From Actinomycetota bacterium (lineage in GTDB: Bacteria > Actinomycetota > CADDZG01 > JAHWKV01), in the NCBI GenBank assembly GCA_030447305.1, contig JAUJPC010000003.1, forward strand, positions 1 through 64,000: a stretch of 64,000 nucleotides of DNA. Reading direction: 5' to 3'. Positions 10,435 to 18,908 of this stretch are shown here, piece after piece; within the stretch, counting starts at the first letter, position 1, and the number at the start of each line of letters is the position of its first letter. The notes under the pieces are model-generated. The model was given only the letters and a program-made list of their open reading frames with translations. It was not told the origin of the DNA and made no database searches. The translations under genes and the position numbers were made by a program.

Positions 10435-11391
10435 TCAGGCCTTTCCGAGTCCGAAGGCCTCCGCCAGGGCGGTAAGTCGCTTCAAACGGTCGGATGCTTC
10501 CAGGCCTCCGGCGTCCGGGGTGATCACCAACTCGTCCGGTGCGATGGAGGCAACAGACGCCGGCAGCTCCTTGGCGAGGCCCTCAGGCGTGCCGGCCTGG
10601 ATGTTCATCTTGCGGATGGCTTCCTTTAGATCCTTCGGCATGCCCGCCCTTCCCCGCGACTTCAAAAACTCGTCGTGCCTGCGGATTCCGTCCAGCAGCT
10701 GGGGGTCATCCACGGTCCCCACCCAGGCATTGCGGGCGGTGATAACTCGGCCGCTGGGGTGGACCGCCCGGTAGGCCTCGGCCGCCCGCACCTGTGAGAC
10801 GGTGGGATCCCAGCTGTTGGGTTCCGAACGCCCCTGCAGCAGGCCGATCCCCATCGAGGCCGCCCACGCGGCCCCCCGGGCCGACTGCGCTCCAAGGGCG
10901 ACTTTGTCGAGAGCGTTTTGCACCGGCGGGTAGAGCGTCAGGCCGGCTCCGGCGTCGCCGCCTTGCAGGATGTCCAAGAATCCAGGCAGGTGGGTGGAGA
11001 GAAGTCCCGCGCGTTCATCGAAGGATACGCCCATGGCTTCAAAAGCAGGTGGGTCGTCCCCGCTGCCCACTCCCAGACGCGCCCGGCCGCCGGAAATCGC
11101 GTCCAGCACGGCGAAATCCTCCGCCAGCCGGTGGATGTTCTCCAGGGGAAGCGTCACCACCGACGGCCCGAACTCCAGGGTGTTAGTCCGTTCGGCGACG
11201 GCGGCGAAAAGCACAAGCGGCGAGGGAATTGCAGCGTAGCCCTGGGAGAAGTGACGGCTGGCGGTCCACAGGGAGCGATAACCGAGCTCCTCGACGGCCT
11301 GGGCCAGGTCGATAAACTCCGCCAGGTCCTCCGCAGGCCCCCGTTCGTGGGGCTCGGCCGCGACGAACACGCCTATGTCCATGATCTTCAT
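10435..11391 (-). CDS. LLM-class F420-type oxidoreductase
   Basis: A 318-residue luciferase-like monooxygenase-fold enzyme, probably using reduced cofactor F420 or FMN. The TIM-barrel start MDIGVFVAAEPHERGPAEDL, the segment YRSLWTASRHF and ISGGRARLGVGSGDDPPAFE are typical of the family. The start is placed at 11391 (MKIMDIGVF); the frame is open 12 more codons into dcd, but without homology. It lies between dcd and clpS on the minus strand, with short gaps that suggest one transcript. The substrate cannot be told from the sequence; such enzymes act in redox, xenobiotic or cofactor pathways. Confidence 0.82.
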   Translation of the reverse strand: MKIMDIGVFVAAEPHERGPAEDLAEFIDLAQAVEELGYRSLWTASRHFSQGYAAIPSPLVLFAAVAERTNTLEFGPSVVTLPLENIHRLAEDFAVLDAISGGRARLGVGSGDDPPAFEAMGVSFDERAGLLSTHLPGFLDILQGGDAGAGLTLYPPVQNALDKVALGAQSARGAAWAASMGIGLLQGRSEPNSWDPTVSQVRAAEAYRAVHPSGRVITARNAWVGTVDDPQLLDGIRRHDEFLKSRGRAGMPKDLKEAIRKMNIQAGTPEGLAKELPASVASIAPDELVITPDAGGLEASDRLKRLTALAEAFGLGKA

Positions 11392-11426
11392 CGTAGCCGC
11401 GGGGCGACGCTTGCGCCCCGCCGGCA

Positions 11427-11999
11427 TCAGCCGCCGGCGGAGAAGTTCTCCCAGTAGCGCGACGGAGTTGGGCCTCGCTGGCCCTGATACTTGCTGCGCA
11501 GCTTTCCGGCTCCATACCCCGACTCGGCCGGCGAAGAGAGCCCGAAAAAGGCGATCTGGCCGATCAGCATCTCCGGATACAGTGTGATCGGCAATGTCGC
11601 CAGGTTGGACAGCTCCAACGTCAGGTGCCCTTTGAACGACGGGTCGATGAACCCGGCGGTCGAGTGGGTCACCAGGCCCAGCCTCCCCAACGACGACTTG
11701 CCCTCCAGCCTTCCTGCGATGTCATCGGGCAGCTCCACCCACTCCCGGGTTGAGCCGAGCACGAACTCCCCGGGATGGAGCATGAACGGCTCGTCTTCAG
11801 CCACGGTAACGAGCTCGGTCAGATCGTCCATCTGGGTCCGCACGTCGATGACCCGGTAGCGATGATTGTGAAAGACGCGGAACTGGTTGTCGATGCGCAC
11901 GTCCAGCGAGGACGGCTGTACCCGAGCCGGATCATACGGCTGGATGACGATTCTCCCCGCCTCGATCTGGGCGCGTATGTCTTGGTCGGAAAGGATCAT
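11427..11999 (-). CDS. dcd: dCTP deaminase, probably bifunctional (dUMP-forming)
   Basis: A 190-residue trimeric dUTPase-fold enzyme that deaminates dCTP. The motif [11 protein letters not shown] and the block [14 protein letters not shown] are the conserved active-site parts. Length and sequence resemble M. tuberculosis Dcd, which converts dCTP straight to dUMP, so the same bifunctional activity is inferred here. The ATG at 11999 gives the usual start [19 protein letters not shown]; an upstream extension would cover the tRNA gene on the other strand. It is next to tRNA-Gly, as in mycobacteria. Confidence 0.94.
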   Translation of the reverse strand: MILSDQDIRAQIEAGRIVIQPYDPARVQPSSLDVRIDNQFRVFHNHRYRVIDVRTQMDDLTELVTVAEDEPFMLHPGEFVLGSTREWVELPDDIAGRLEGKSSLGRLGLVTHSTAGFIDPSFKGHLTLELSNLATLPITLYPEMLIGQIAFFGLSSPAESGYGAGKLRSKYQGQRGPTPSRYWENFSAGG

Positions 12000-12085
12000 C
12001 TGGGCGGATTCTATCCCCGGAGGGCCCGCAGCCATGGCGGTGCAGGCCCTCCCGGTACTATGTCTTAAGATTGTTCGGCGTATTC

Positions 12086-12156
12086 GCGGGTGTAGTTCAA
12101 TGGTAGAACGGAAGCTTCCCAAGCTTCAGGCGGGGGTCCGATTCCCCTCACCCGCT
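12086..12156 (+). tRNA. tRNA-Gly (anticodon CCC)
   Basis: A 71-base cloverleaf: acceptor arms GCGGGTG and CACCCGC, discriminator T at 12156, anticodon arm GAAGC-TTCCCAA-GCTTC with anticodon CCC, and T arm with loop GTCCGATTC. The 3' CCA is not encoded. It lies antisense to and between dcd and the DUF4349 gene. Confidence 0.96.
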
Positions 12157-12158
12157 CC

Positions 12159-13160
12159 TCAGCTCTGCACCGGAGGTGGCACCTCGGTGCCCACCGGCGC
12201 CCTCGGCCGGTTCCTCAGCCGGAGGACGAGCAGCTCCACGAGGGCGATCAGAGCAAACGGAGCCAGCCACCCGAGGGCCACCATCAGGCCTCCGATCACC
12301 GACTGGAACCCTTCGATCGCCTGCTCCCACGCGTCCGCCAGACGCCTGGGCGGGCCCGGCTCGGCAGCTCCCGGCTCGTAGACCCGGACGGAGATAGTCG
12401 AAAATGCGGTCTGGTCCTTGAGGTAGTTGAGCTGGCCCTGGATCTCTTCGATGCGCAGCTGCACACCGGAGAGCTGGCTCTGCACCTGCATCATGTCCGA
12501 GATGCCCTTCGCCTCGTCCATGAGACGCAGGAAGAATGCCTCCTCGGCTTTGGCTTGCTTGAGGCGAGCCTCCAGATCGACGAACTCCTTGGAAACATCC
12601 TGGCCGCTGCGGTCCTCGGCGGTCACCTTGCCCAGGCCCTTCAGCCTGGAGACCGCCTCCTCGAAGCGGTCGGAGGGGACCCGAATGGTGAGTGTGCCGG
12701 AGGCCAGCCTCCCGTCAGTCTCGCTGACCTGCGAGTTAGTGACAAATCCTCCGAACTGCTCCGCCAGTGATCCGGCACGGGCGAACTGCCGCTGAAACTC
12801 GTCTGATTTGATCTTGATCTCAAGCGAGATGTTCTTTATCACCCTGCCCGTCACCGACCCGCCCTGGGGCACGGACGGAATATCGGGGAGAGGCTGCCGG
12901 GCTGTCCCGCTTTCGGGGGCCGGGGCCGCCACGGCGGGACCGCTGGGGCTCCCGGCGCCTCCGCCTGCGGCTCCGCCACCGGCGGCGCGAGAGCTTAAAG
13001 CGTGCGGCGCTATCTCGTCGGACTCGCCCGCCGTTGTAGCGCCGCGGTTCTTGCCGGCGGGGGGCGCCGCCAACTCACTTGTCTCGCCCTTTCCGCCGCA
13101 GGCCGCTCCCAGGGACAGGACAATCATCAATACCAGCGTGGCAGCCACTCGTTTGCTCAT
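12159..13160 (-). CDS. DUF4349 lipoprotein
   Basis: A 333-residue secreted, membrane-anchored protein. The signal peptide MSKRVAATLVLMIVLSLGAAC ends in a lipobox with Cys near residue 21. A Gly/Ala/Pro-rich linker follows, then the DUF4349 domain from VIKNISLEIKIKSDEFQRQF, which includes a long coiled coil (DLEARLKQAKAEEAFFLRLM), and a C-terminal membrane segment near residues 298-320. DUF4349 proteins are common in actinobacterial envelopes, with no defined biochemical role. The start at 13160 is chosen because the signal peptide begins there; an in-frame start 11 codons upstream would precede it with non-hydrophobic residues. Confidence 0.88.
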   Translation of the reverse strand: MSKRVAATLVLMIVLSLGAACGGKGETSELAAPPAGKNRGATTAGESDEIAPHALSSRAAGGGAAGGGAGSPSGPAVAAPAPESGTARQPLPDIPSVPQGGSVTGRVIKNISLEIKIKSDEFQRQFARAGSLAEQFGGFVTNSQVSETDGRLASGTLTIRVPSDRFEEAVSRLKGLGKVTAEDRSGQDVSKEFVDLEARLKQAKAEEAFFLRLMDEAKGISDMMQVQSQLSGVQLRIEEIQGQLNYLKDQTAFSTISVRVYEPGAAEPGPPRRLADAWEQAIEGFQSVIGGLMVALGWLAPFALIALVELLVLRLRNRPRAPVGTEVPPPVQS

Positions 13161-13470
13161 CACCCAACTCCTCGTTATTCCGCCTATCGGCATCGGTTGA
13201 TCTCGTTAACCCTTTGACGGATGAGGAGCGCGCTTAAGTTCCGGCAACTAACTGAATGTCGTCACCTCGACGTCCTCCACCGGCTGGCTTCCGCTCCAAG
13301 GGAGAAGTCCAGCTCTCCGTGATCCGATTTCAAATAGGTGCTTATGAAATGTCCAACCCTGCCGATATAACTGGGCAGTAAGGATTGGTTTGAACCGGGT
13401 CGGAGTGAGGTCATAGTCGCCCCGCCCCCGCGGACCGCTGTAGCCCCGGCCCGGTTCAAAACTCCAGGCG
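13161..13470. other. intergenic region, no supported gene
   Basis: About 310 bases. Two overlapping minus-strand frames are open here, but their products lack homology, Shine-Dalgarno sites and codon bias, so no gene is called. The central part (13320-13400) is visibly AT-richer than its flanks and could be a gene remnant. Confidence 0.4.
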
Positions 13471-14055
13471 CTATGCCGGTCCCCGCCGGGCCAGAAGCCT
13501 CTCAACTCTCCCGGCGACCTCCCCTACGTCAACCTCCTGCGGGACAGTGGTGTCCACTTCTACTACCGGACCTTGGACATCGACCGACGAGGCGGTTTCG
13601 GCCAGTCTCAGCATCTCCGGCAGGGTCTCGTCGTCCAGATGCCCGGGGTGGCGCAGCCTCTGCTCGGCCCGGCGGACCAGTCGCTCGGCCATCACCTGCC
13701 GCTCGGCGAAGCAACTGATCTGCACCAGGGTGACACGGTGGAGCCGGCGGAGCCCGTCCAGGCGCTCCTTTGCCTCTGGCCGGAAGTTGGCTTCCAGCAT
13801 CACGGAACGGCCGGCAACCAGCTGGATGTGAGTGAGGTGGAACATGAGCTCGTACGCCGCGTCGCTCATCGCCCGGCTGCGAACCCGGTCGCCCCAGCCG
13901 AGGGTTCCGAAGAGGATCTCCTTCAGGTCATCCTTGGCGAGCAGCGGAACACCCAGTCTCTCGGCCAGCGGACGCGCCAGCGAGGTCTTGCCCGCTCCCG
14001 GCGGGCCGGTGACGATCACGACCCAGGGCGGGTTGTGCAACTCGCTCGAAACCAT
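13471..14055 (-). CDS. P-loop kinase/AAA-type ATPase (AAA_33-like)
   Basis: A 194-residue P-loop protein. Walker A is TGPPGAGKTSLARPLAERLG near residues 16-35; next come KDDLKEILFGTLGW and the segment VMLEANFRPEAKERLDGLRR, which matches the second acidic region of small kinases related to zeta-toxin, shikimate kinase and chloramphenicol phosphotransferase. A lid-like Arg-rich stretch (RLVRRAEQRLRHPGH) follows. It probably phosphorylates a small molecule, or an RNA end, of unknown identity. It lies alone on the minus strand between the DUF4349 and ankyrin genes. No antitoxin-like partner is adjacent, so a toxin role is not supported. Confidence 0.75.
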   Translation of the reverse strand: MVSSELHNPPWVVIVTGPPGAGKTSLARPLAERLGVPLLAKDDLKEILFGTLGWGDRVRSRAMSDAAYELMFHLTHIQLVAGRSVMLEANFRPEAKERLDGLRRLHRVTLVQISCFAERQVMAERLVRRAEQRLRHPGHLDDETLPEMLRLAETASSVDVQGPVVEVDTTVPQEVDVGEVAGRVERLLARRGPA

Positions 14056-14181
14056 TTCCGAATTCTCGCAGGCTCTATCCCTGGAGACGGCAGCGAAGCT
14101 TCGTCCGGCCTTCCACGCTCCAGTTCCCTCATGGCAGGCGGAGTAAGCGTCGTGGCATGCAAGGTTCGACTTGCCGCCTAG

Positions 14182-14844
14182 TCACGCGCCCCACTCGGAC
14201 GAGGCGTCGAGCCGATCGGCCAGCTCGATATGGCCTGCGGCCCGCGCCACGTCTGCCGCGCTTGAACCGCCGTCGGTCCTAATGCCTGCGTCGGCGCCCG
14301 CTTCCAGCAGCAGATCGATCAGCGGCGGGTTCCCATGCTTGGCCGCAGCATGAAGGGCTGTATAACCACCTTGTTGTTGCGCGTTGACGTCCGCGCCCAT
14401 GGCGAGAAGCGTCCCGGCCATCATCGGATCCGGACCGGCGACCCCACTGTGGAGTGGGCGCACCCGGGTGGGATTCCGAGCCTCTGCGTTGGGATCGGCC
14501 CCCGCCGCTAGCAGCAGGTCGGCGCCAATCCGGTGGCCAAAGAATGCAGCGAAATGAAGGGCCGTGAAGCCGTCGGGAGACCAGGCTCTCACATCGTCCG
14601 GCCGCTTAGCGAGCGCACGTTCCAGCCGCCGGGCATCGCCGAGAGCGGCCGCCTCGAAGATGTCCAGCCCGCCCCTGGCGTCCGATACCAGAGCGACAAT
14701 CCGCCTCTGGCCTCGATATTGCGCCTGGAGGAGTGCAGACACCCCATTTTCGTCTCGTTCTTCGGCGACCCTTGGGTCCGACTCGAGCAGTCGGGCCACC
14801 TCGGCCTCGTCCCCTCGCTCTATCGCTTCCATCAGCCGGGCCAT
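14182..14844 (-). CDS. ankyrin-repeat protein
   Basis: A 220-residue protein made almost entirely of ankyrin repeats: examples are DGFTALHFAAFFGHRIGADL, GYTALHAAAKHGNPPLIDLL and DGGSSAADVARAAGHIELAD. No signal peptide is seen, so it is likely a cytoplasmic protein-binding scaffold. The ATG at 14844 is chosen because AGGAG lies 6 bases upstream; an earlier in-frame ATG at 14868 lacks such a site. It is divergent from the marR gene, and the 19-base palindrome at 14871-14889 sits between them, so MarR probably represses both. Confidence 0.85.
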   Translation of the reverse strand: MARLMEAIERGDEAEVARLLESDPRVAEERDENGVSALLQAQYRGQRRIVALVSDARGGLDIFEAAALGDARRLERALAKRPDDVRAWSPDGFTALHFAAFFGHRIGADLLLAAGADPNAEARNPTRVRPLHSGVAGPDPMMAGTLLAMGADVNAQQQGGYTALHAAAKHGNPPLIDLLLEAGADAGIRTDGGSSAADVARAAGHIELADRLDASSEWGA

Positions 14845-14870
14845 CCACACTCCTTTTCCACACGACATTA

Positions 14871-14889
14871 TATAGGTAGCCTACCTATA
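14871..14889. promoter_or_regulatory. MarR operator palindrome
   Basis: TATAGGTAG (14871-14879) and CTACCTATA (14881-14889) are perfect inverted repeats around a single C. The site lies between divergent ankyrin and marR genes and overlaps a -10-like TATACT (14886-14891) for marR. This is the normal layout for an autoregulated MarR system. Confidence 0.8.
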
Positions 14890-14897
14890 CTTAAGGG

Positions 14898-15326
14898 GTG
14901 GGTAAAGAGGTTTTGCTGGTCGCCGACGAGCTCCACAGTGCCGCTATCCGGCTTCTTCGAACCGTTCGCCGGGTAGACCAGGAGTCAGGTCTGTCTCCTG
15001 CCCGCCTTTCGGCCCTCTCCGTCCTGGTGTTCGCCGGCCCGCTCAACGTGGGCCGTTTGGCTGCCGCCGAGGGGGTGCAGTCCCCGACGATGTCCGGAAT
15101 ACTCAACGGGCTGGTCCAGGAGGGCCTGGTGGAGCGCAGAACGGCAGCCGGCGATCAGCGGGCGGTGGCGGTTGCGGTCACCCCAAAGGGGCGCCGGCTA
15201 TTCAACGCCGCGCGCCGGCGGCGGGTCGAGGCGGTGGCAGAGCTGCTGGACGGCCTCGAGGAGTCGGAGCTGGCCCAAGTCGAGCAGACCGCAAAGATCC
15301 TCCGGAGGGCGCTCGACGCACGCTAA
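14898..15326 (+). CDS. MarR-family transcriptional regulator
   Basis: A 142-residue winged-helix regulator. The DNA-binding part reads LSALSVLVFAGPLNVGRLAA, SPTMSGILNGLVQEGLVERR, and the wing AAGDQRAVAVAVTPKGRRLF; flanking helices would form the dimer. It probably binds a small ligand and controls itself and the divergent ankyrin gene through the palindrome at 14871-14889. The GTG at 14898 is only 6 bases after the putative -10 TATACT, so the transcript may be leaderless. A short GC hairpin (15353-15367, CGCCCC-GGA-GGGGCG) follows the gene. Confidence 0.88.
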   Translation: MGKEVLLVADELHSAAIRLLRTVRRVDQESGLSPARLSALSVLVFAGPLNVGRLAAAEGVQSPTMSGILNGLVQEGLVERRTAAGDQRAVAVAVTPKGRRLFNAARRRRVEAVAELLDGLEESELAQVEQTAKILRRALDAR

Positions 15327-15525
15327 CCCGGCCTGCTAGAAGCTTCGTCACGCGCCCCGGAGGGGCGAACCCGTCGCGCTTCATCGCGCACACCTGAAGG
15401 CCACCCAACCTCAAGCTAGCCAGCCCTGACAATGCCGCTCAGTGGGCGATCGGTTCGGCGACGGATGAGTAGGGTAGAGGGCACTATGGCGGCGATGACT
15501 GGTTCCGAACAAACGAAGGGCTGAG

Positions 15526-16279
15526 ATGGTCGCAGTTACCACCGTCCTGGTTGCCCTTACATGTCCCTACTGGTCACACGGGTGGCCTCCACGGCGCTGA
15601 CGATCACGGGTATTCCCCGGCACGTTGCCCGCTCCAGGCCCGATCGGCCTTTACCGGCGTCGGCTTTACCACCACAGAGGTGGAGAGGTGGTCCACCATC
15701 CCGTCCGGCGGCGCATCGTCATGTCCCTCATGCTGCTGGCAATGTCGGCGTAACCGCCATCGCATGCAGTCTTATCCTGTCGTTCACCGGCAGCCGTTCC
15801 CCCCAGCAGGCGTCACTTCGGCTCGTGTTGCTCGTGACAGGGATGATTGCGCCTCTTTGGCTCGCAAACAGCAAGGGGTTCGACCGTTATCTGGCCGGGG
15901 ATCTCTCGACTTTTGGACAGGTGGACCGACTTGAACGTCCGGGACTATGCAGAGCTACTGCAGATCTCCGGTGATTACGAAATTAGCGAGCTTCAAAGGG
16001 GGCGATTGGCTTGAGGAAGACACTGGCCGACTTGGGGCTTCGTGACGAAGGGCGAGTCGTTCTCGGCATCTAACGGCCAGGCCGTTCGTACGTGGGAGTT
16101 CCGAAGGGACAGACTCGCGCCCTTCCCGGTGACTTGTTGATCCTCTACGGACGGGCTTCCCTTTGGCAGAGCCGGATCGCCGTTCAGCGGGGTCGGCTGG
16201 CGACCATGACCACAACGAGGCCGTGGCCCGACAAGCCGATGTTATGCGGGAGCAGGGTGCTGGTCGAGCGCGACGTTGA
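15526..16279 (+). pseudogene. decayed TrkA-C-domain membrane (potassium-channel-like) gene
   Basis: Pieces of one protein can be read by switching frame several times: SLLVTRVASTALTITGIPRH, then QARSAFTGVGFTTTEVER, then VVHHPVRRRIVMSLMLLA, then GNVGVTAIACSLILSFTGS with WLANSKGFDRYLAGDLSTFG, then LNVRDYAELLQISGDYEISE, then TLADLGLRDEGRVVLGI, then YVGVPKGQTRALPGDLLILY, and DHNEAVARQADVMREQGAGR at the end. This order fits membrane proteins with an ion-channel-like domain and a C-terminal TrkA-C (RCK-C) ligand domain. At least five frameshifts and an in-frame TAA after VVLGI rule out an intact product. The flanking genes are intact, so general sequence error is unlikely. Confidence 0.8.
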
Positions 16280-16467
16280 TCGACGTCGAGACATCACTGC
16301 GGAACCCAAGTCGGAATGACCGTCACCTAGATCGGTGCGATGATCGAGCGTTGCAACAAACGGCGGACGAGTAAGTGAATGGCGGGCCCCGCTGTGTTGA
16401 GAAAATCGGATTCCGCGAGGACCTCGATTGGCGGTTTGCTTGCCACTTCGGCGAGAGGGGAGACACG

Positions 16468-16650
16468 ATGTCAGCCAACCGACTGACCAGATCAAGAAGC
16501 CACCGTGTGATTGCGGGTGTATGCGGCGGCATTGCTGAGCACTATGGCTGGAGTCTTGGCCTGGTTCGATTTCTCTTCGTACTGTTCGGTCTGTTCGGGG
16601 CGGGGGAAGTCGCCTACATTGTGCTGTGGATAGTTATGCCCAAGCAGTGA
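16468..16650 (+). CDS. PspC-domain mini-protein
   Basis: A 60-residue protein consisting of little more than a PspC domain: RSRSHRVIAGVCGGIAEHYG followed by a membrane segment with LVRFLFVLFGLFGAGEVAYI and the ending VLWIVMPKQ. PspC proteins sit in the inner membrane and take part in envelope stress responses. The ATG at 16468 has GAGGGGAG upstream; an earlier in-frame start would add unrelated residues. It is a stand-alone gene between the TrkA-C pseudogene and dnaB. Confidence 0.88.
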   Translation: MSANRLTRSRSHRVIAGVCGGIAEHYGWSLGLVRFLFVLFGLFGAGEVAYIVLWIVMPKQ

Positions 16651-16714
16651 TCGACCCAGTTGCGAGACCCCACGAATGGCAGGTTCTCCGCCAGAGGAGC
16701 GAGAGCGCTAACGG

Positions 16715-18085
16715 TTACAGGCTCCGGGCCAGGTTGGCGAACTTCGTGTAATGCTGCAGGAAAGCCAGGTCGACCTTGCCGATGGGGCCGCTGCGGTGCT
16801 TGGCCACGATAATTTCTGCTATCCCCTTCTGCGGTGAGTCCGGGTTGTAGACCTCGTCCCGGTAGATGAACAGGACGATGTCGGCGTCCTGCTCGATGCT
16901 TCCGGAGTCTCTCAGGTCGGCGAGCATGGGCCGCTTGTCCGTGCGGTGCTCGACGTTGCGCGAAAGCTGCGACACCGCGATCACCGGCAGATCCAGCTCG
17001 CGGGCGAGGATCTTTAGCGAACGGGAGATATCGCCGATCTCCTGGACCCGATTGTCCCACCGGCTCCGAGAGGCCGGCTGCATAAGCTGCAGGTAGTCGA
17101 CGATCACCAGGCCAAGGCCGTGCTTGGCCTTCAGCCGCCGGCATTTGGCCCGCATCTCCATGATCGACACACTGGCGGTGTCGTCGATGAAGATCGGCGC
17201 TTCCGCCAGACGCCCCAGGGCGTGCGACAGCTTCGGCCAGTCGGAGTCCTGAAGCGATCCCCGGCGCAGCCGGTTGGAGTCGACCCGGGCCTCGGCGCAC
17301 ATCAGCCGCTGGGTGAGCTCCATCTTGGACATCTCCAGCGAGAAGATCACCACCGGGGTGTTCTGCTCGACGGCAACGTGCTGGGCCATCGACACGGCCA
17401 GTGCAGACTTGCCCATTGCCGGGCGGGCGGCGATCACGATCAGGTTGGAGGGCTGGAAGCCCGCGGTGATGTTGTCCAGCTCCGAGAAACCGGTGGGCAG
17501 GCCGGTGATGGAGGATCCGCGCTCGTAGAGCTTCTCGACGACCTCCATGTTCTCGGTGAGCAGATCCCGCAGAGGCTCAAAGTCCTGGCTGTCCCGGCGC
17601 TGGGAGACCTTGTAGATCAGGTCCTCGGAGTAGTCGATGGCACTCTCGACGTCCTCAGGGACCCCGTAGGCGATCTCCGAGATGTTGTGGGCCGCATCGA
17701 TGAGCCGGCGCAGCAGAGCGTTCTCCTCGACGATTCGGGCGTAGTGCGCGGCCGACCCGGCGGTGGGGACCGTCTGCACCAGCGTGAAGATGTAGGACTT
17801 GCCGCCCAACGGTTCCAGAGTCCCCCGCCGGCGGAGCTCCTCGGCCAAGGTGACCGCGTCGATGGGATCCCCCCGGCCGTACAGCTCGAGCATGGCGTTG
17901 AACATCTCGGTGTGCGCCGGCTTGTAAAAATCGTCGGCCCGCACGATCTCCAGGACGTTGGCGACGGCCTCCCGAGAGAGCAGGCAAGCACCCAGGACCG
18001 ACTCCTCGGCTTCGAGGTTGTAAGGGGGCACGTGGCCGGAAAACCCGGAGTCTTGGCCGGGCTTGTTGCTTAGACGGATTGCCAT
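16715..18085 (-). CDS. dnaB: replicative DNA helicase DnaB
   Basis: A 456-residue hexameric helicase. The N-terminal domain begins PPYNLEAEESVLGACLLS; the RecA-like motor has Walker A AARPAMGKSALA near residue 215, Walker B VIVDYLQLM, and the arginine-finger region DLRDSGSIEQDAD. No intein interrupts it, unlike some actinobacterial dnaB genes. It follows rplI with a 346-base gap that holds a DnaA box. A perfect SOS-type palindrome lies 10 bases before the ATG, and there is no Shine-Dalgarno in the space between, so the transcript may start within or just after the palindrome. Confidence 0.97.
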   Translation of the reverse strand: MAIRLSNKPGQDSGFSGHVPPYNLEAEESVLGACLLSREAVANVLEIVRADDFYKPAHTEMFNAMLELYGRGDPIDAVTLAEELRRRGTLEPLGGKSYIFTLVQTVPTAGSAAHYARIVEENALLRRLIDAAHNISEIAYGVPEDVESAIDYSEDLIYKVSQRRDSQDFEPLRDLLTENMEVVEKLYERGSSITGLPTGFSELDNITAGFQPSNLIVIAARPAMGKSALAVSMAQHVAVEQNTPVVIFSLEMSKMELTQRLMCAEARVDSNRLRRGSLQDSDWPKLSHALGRLAEAPIFIDDTASVSIMEMRAKCRRLKAKHGLGLVIVDYLQLMQPASRSRWDNRVQEIGDISRSLKILARELDLPVIAVSQLSRNVEHRTDKRPMLADLRDSGSIEQDADIVLFIYRDEVYNPDSPQKGIAEIIVAKHRSGPIGKVDLAFLQHYTKFANLARSL

Positions 18086-18095
18086 GGCGAGTACC

Positions 18096-18109
18096 CGAAC
18101 ATATGTTCG
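18096..18109. promoter_or_regulatory. LexA/SOS box in front of dnaB
   Basis: CGAACATATGTTCG is a perfect 14-base palindrome matching the Gram-positive LexA consensus (CGAAC-N4-GTTCG). It ends 10 bases before the dnaB start codon, where a bound repressor would block transcription. Placement in front of dnaB is unusual. Confidence 0.75.
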
Positions 18110-18431
18110 TTAGTGTACGGGGCAATGTCGACAATCGGCGGCATTGTGGAAGCCGAATTCCCCAGGCTCCCACGCACGCTTTCCACAACAGGGTCATTCG
18201 AGTTCACAGGATGCCAACAACCCTTTCCGCCGCTTATCCACAACATCTTGGGGTCAAAGAGAAGCTCGCCGCAATATAGGGGCATGCCGGGGACCGGTCA
18301 AGGCAGTCGGGGAAACAAAGTGGGTTGATCTGGATGAGGCCGGGGAAGTCCGCTTTCACCTTCGTCCAGGCATAGGGCGCGCCGAATAGGCGCCCGCCTT
18401 GACGGCGGTTATTTAAGTAACTTTTAGGCGC
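18110..18431. other. intergenic region with a perfect DnaA box
   Basis: TTATCCACA at 18234-18242 is a perfect consensus DnaA box. TTTCCACAA (18180-18188) and TTGTGGAA around 18144-18151 are weaker relatives. The stretch separates rplI from dnaB. It could tie dnaB transcription to DnaA or act as a secondary DnaA-binding locus. No gene is supported here. Confidence 0.65.
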
Positions 18432-18908
18432 TCAGGCTTCGGCGTCGAACGCCGGGGGAGCCCCATCCGCCTGGACATCGATGCTGCCCTCGGCCACAAC
18501 GTCGGCGTGCAGGTGCACCTTGAAGTTGTGGGATCCCACCGACTTGATCGGTTCTGGAAGGATCACCTTACGGCGGTCGATCTCCTCACCCAGGTGGGCT
18601 GCAAGCATCTCCGCGATATCCGATGTGGTCACTGAACCGAACAGCTGACCCTCGGCTCCAGCGGTGGCCTTTGTGGTGAGCTTGGCCGAGCTGATTCGGC
18701 CGGCCAGCGCCGTCCACGCCGCCCGGTCCTTGGCCTCCTGTGCGGCCCGTGCGCGCTGCATTGCCTCAGCCTGCTTCAGTGCCCCCTTGCTGGCCGAAAA
18801 TGCGCGGCTGGTGGGCAGGAGGTAATTGCGGGCATAGCCATCCCTAACATCAACGACGTCGCCCTTGTGGCCCAGGTTATTCATGTCCTGGTTCAAGATG
18901 ACCTTCAT
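18432..18908 (-). CDS. rplI: 50S ribosomal protein L9
   Basis: A 158-residue L9. The diagnostic N-terminus [20 protein letters not shown] and [20 protein letters not shown] is followed by the connecting helix and a C-terminal RNA-binding domain with [16 protein letters not shown] and a lysine/arginine patch. The ATG at 18908 overlaps the rpsR stop codon as ATGA. It belongs to the rpsF-ssb-rpsR-rplI operon. A short acidic tail ([11 protein letters not shown]) ends the protein. Confidence 0.97.
   Translation of the reverse strand: MKVILNQDMNNLGHKGDVVDVRDGYARNYLLPTSRAFSASKGALKQAEAMQRARAAQEAKDRAAWTALAGRISSAKLTTKATAGAEGQLFGSVTTSDIAEMLAAHLGEEIDRRKVILPEPIKSVGSHNFKVHLHADVVAEGSIDVQADGAPPAFDAEA

Noticed and set aside
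13248-13505. Two overlapping minus-strand open frames between the DUF4349 and kinase genes
   Set aside because: No Shine-Dalgarno, no recognisable residues and conflicting frames; region described as intergenic.
13471-14055. Zeta-toxin interpretation of the P-loop kinase
   Set aside because: No adjacent antitoxin gene, and the motif set is shared by many small-molecule kinases.
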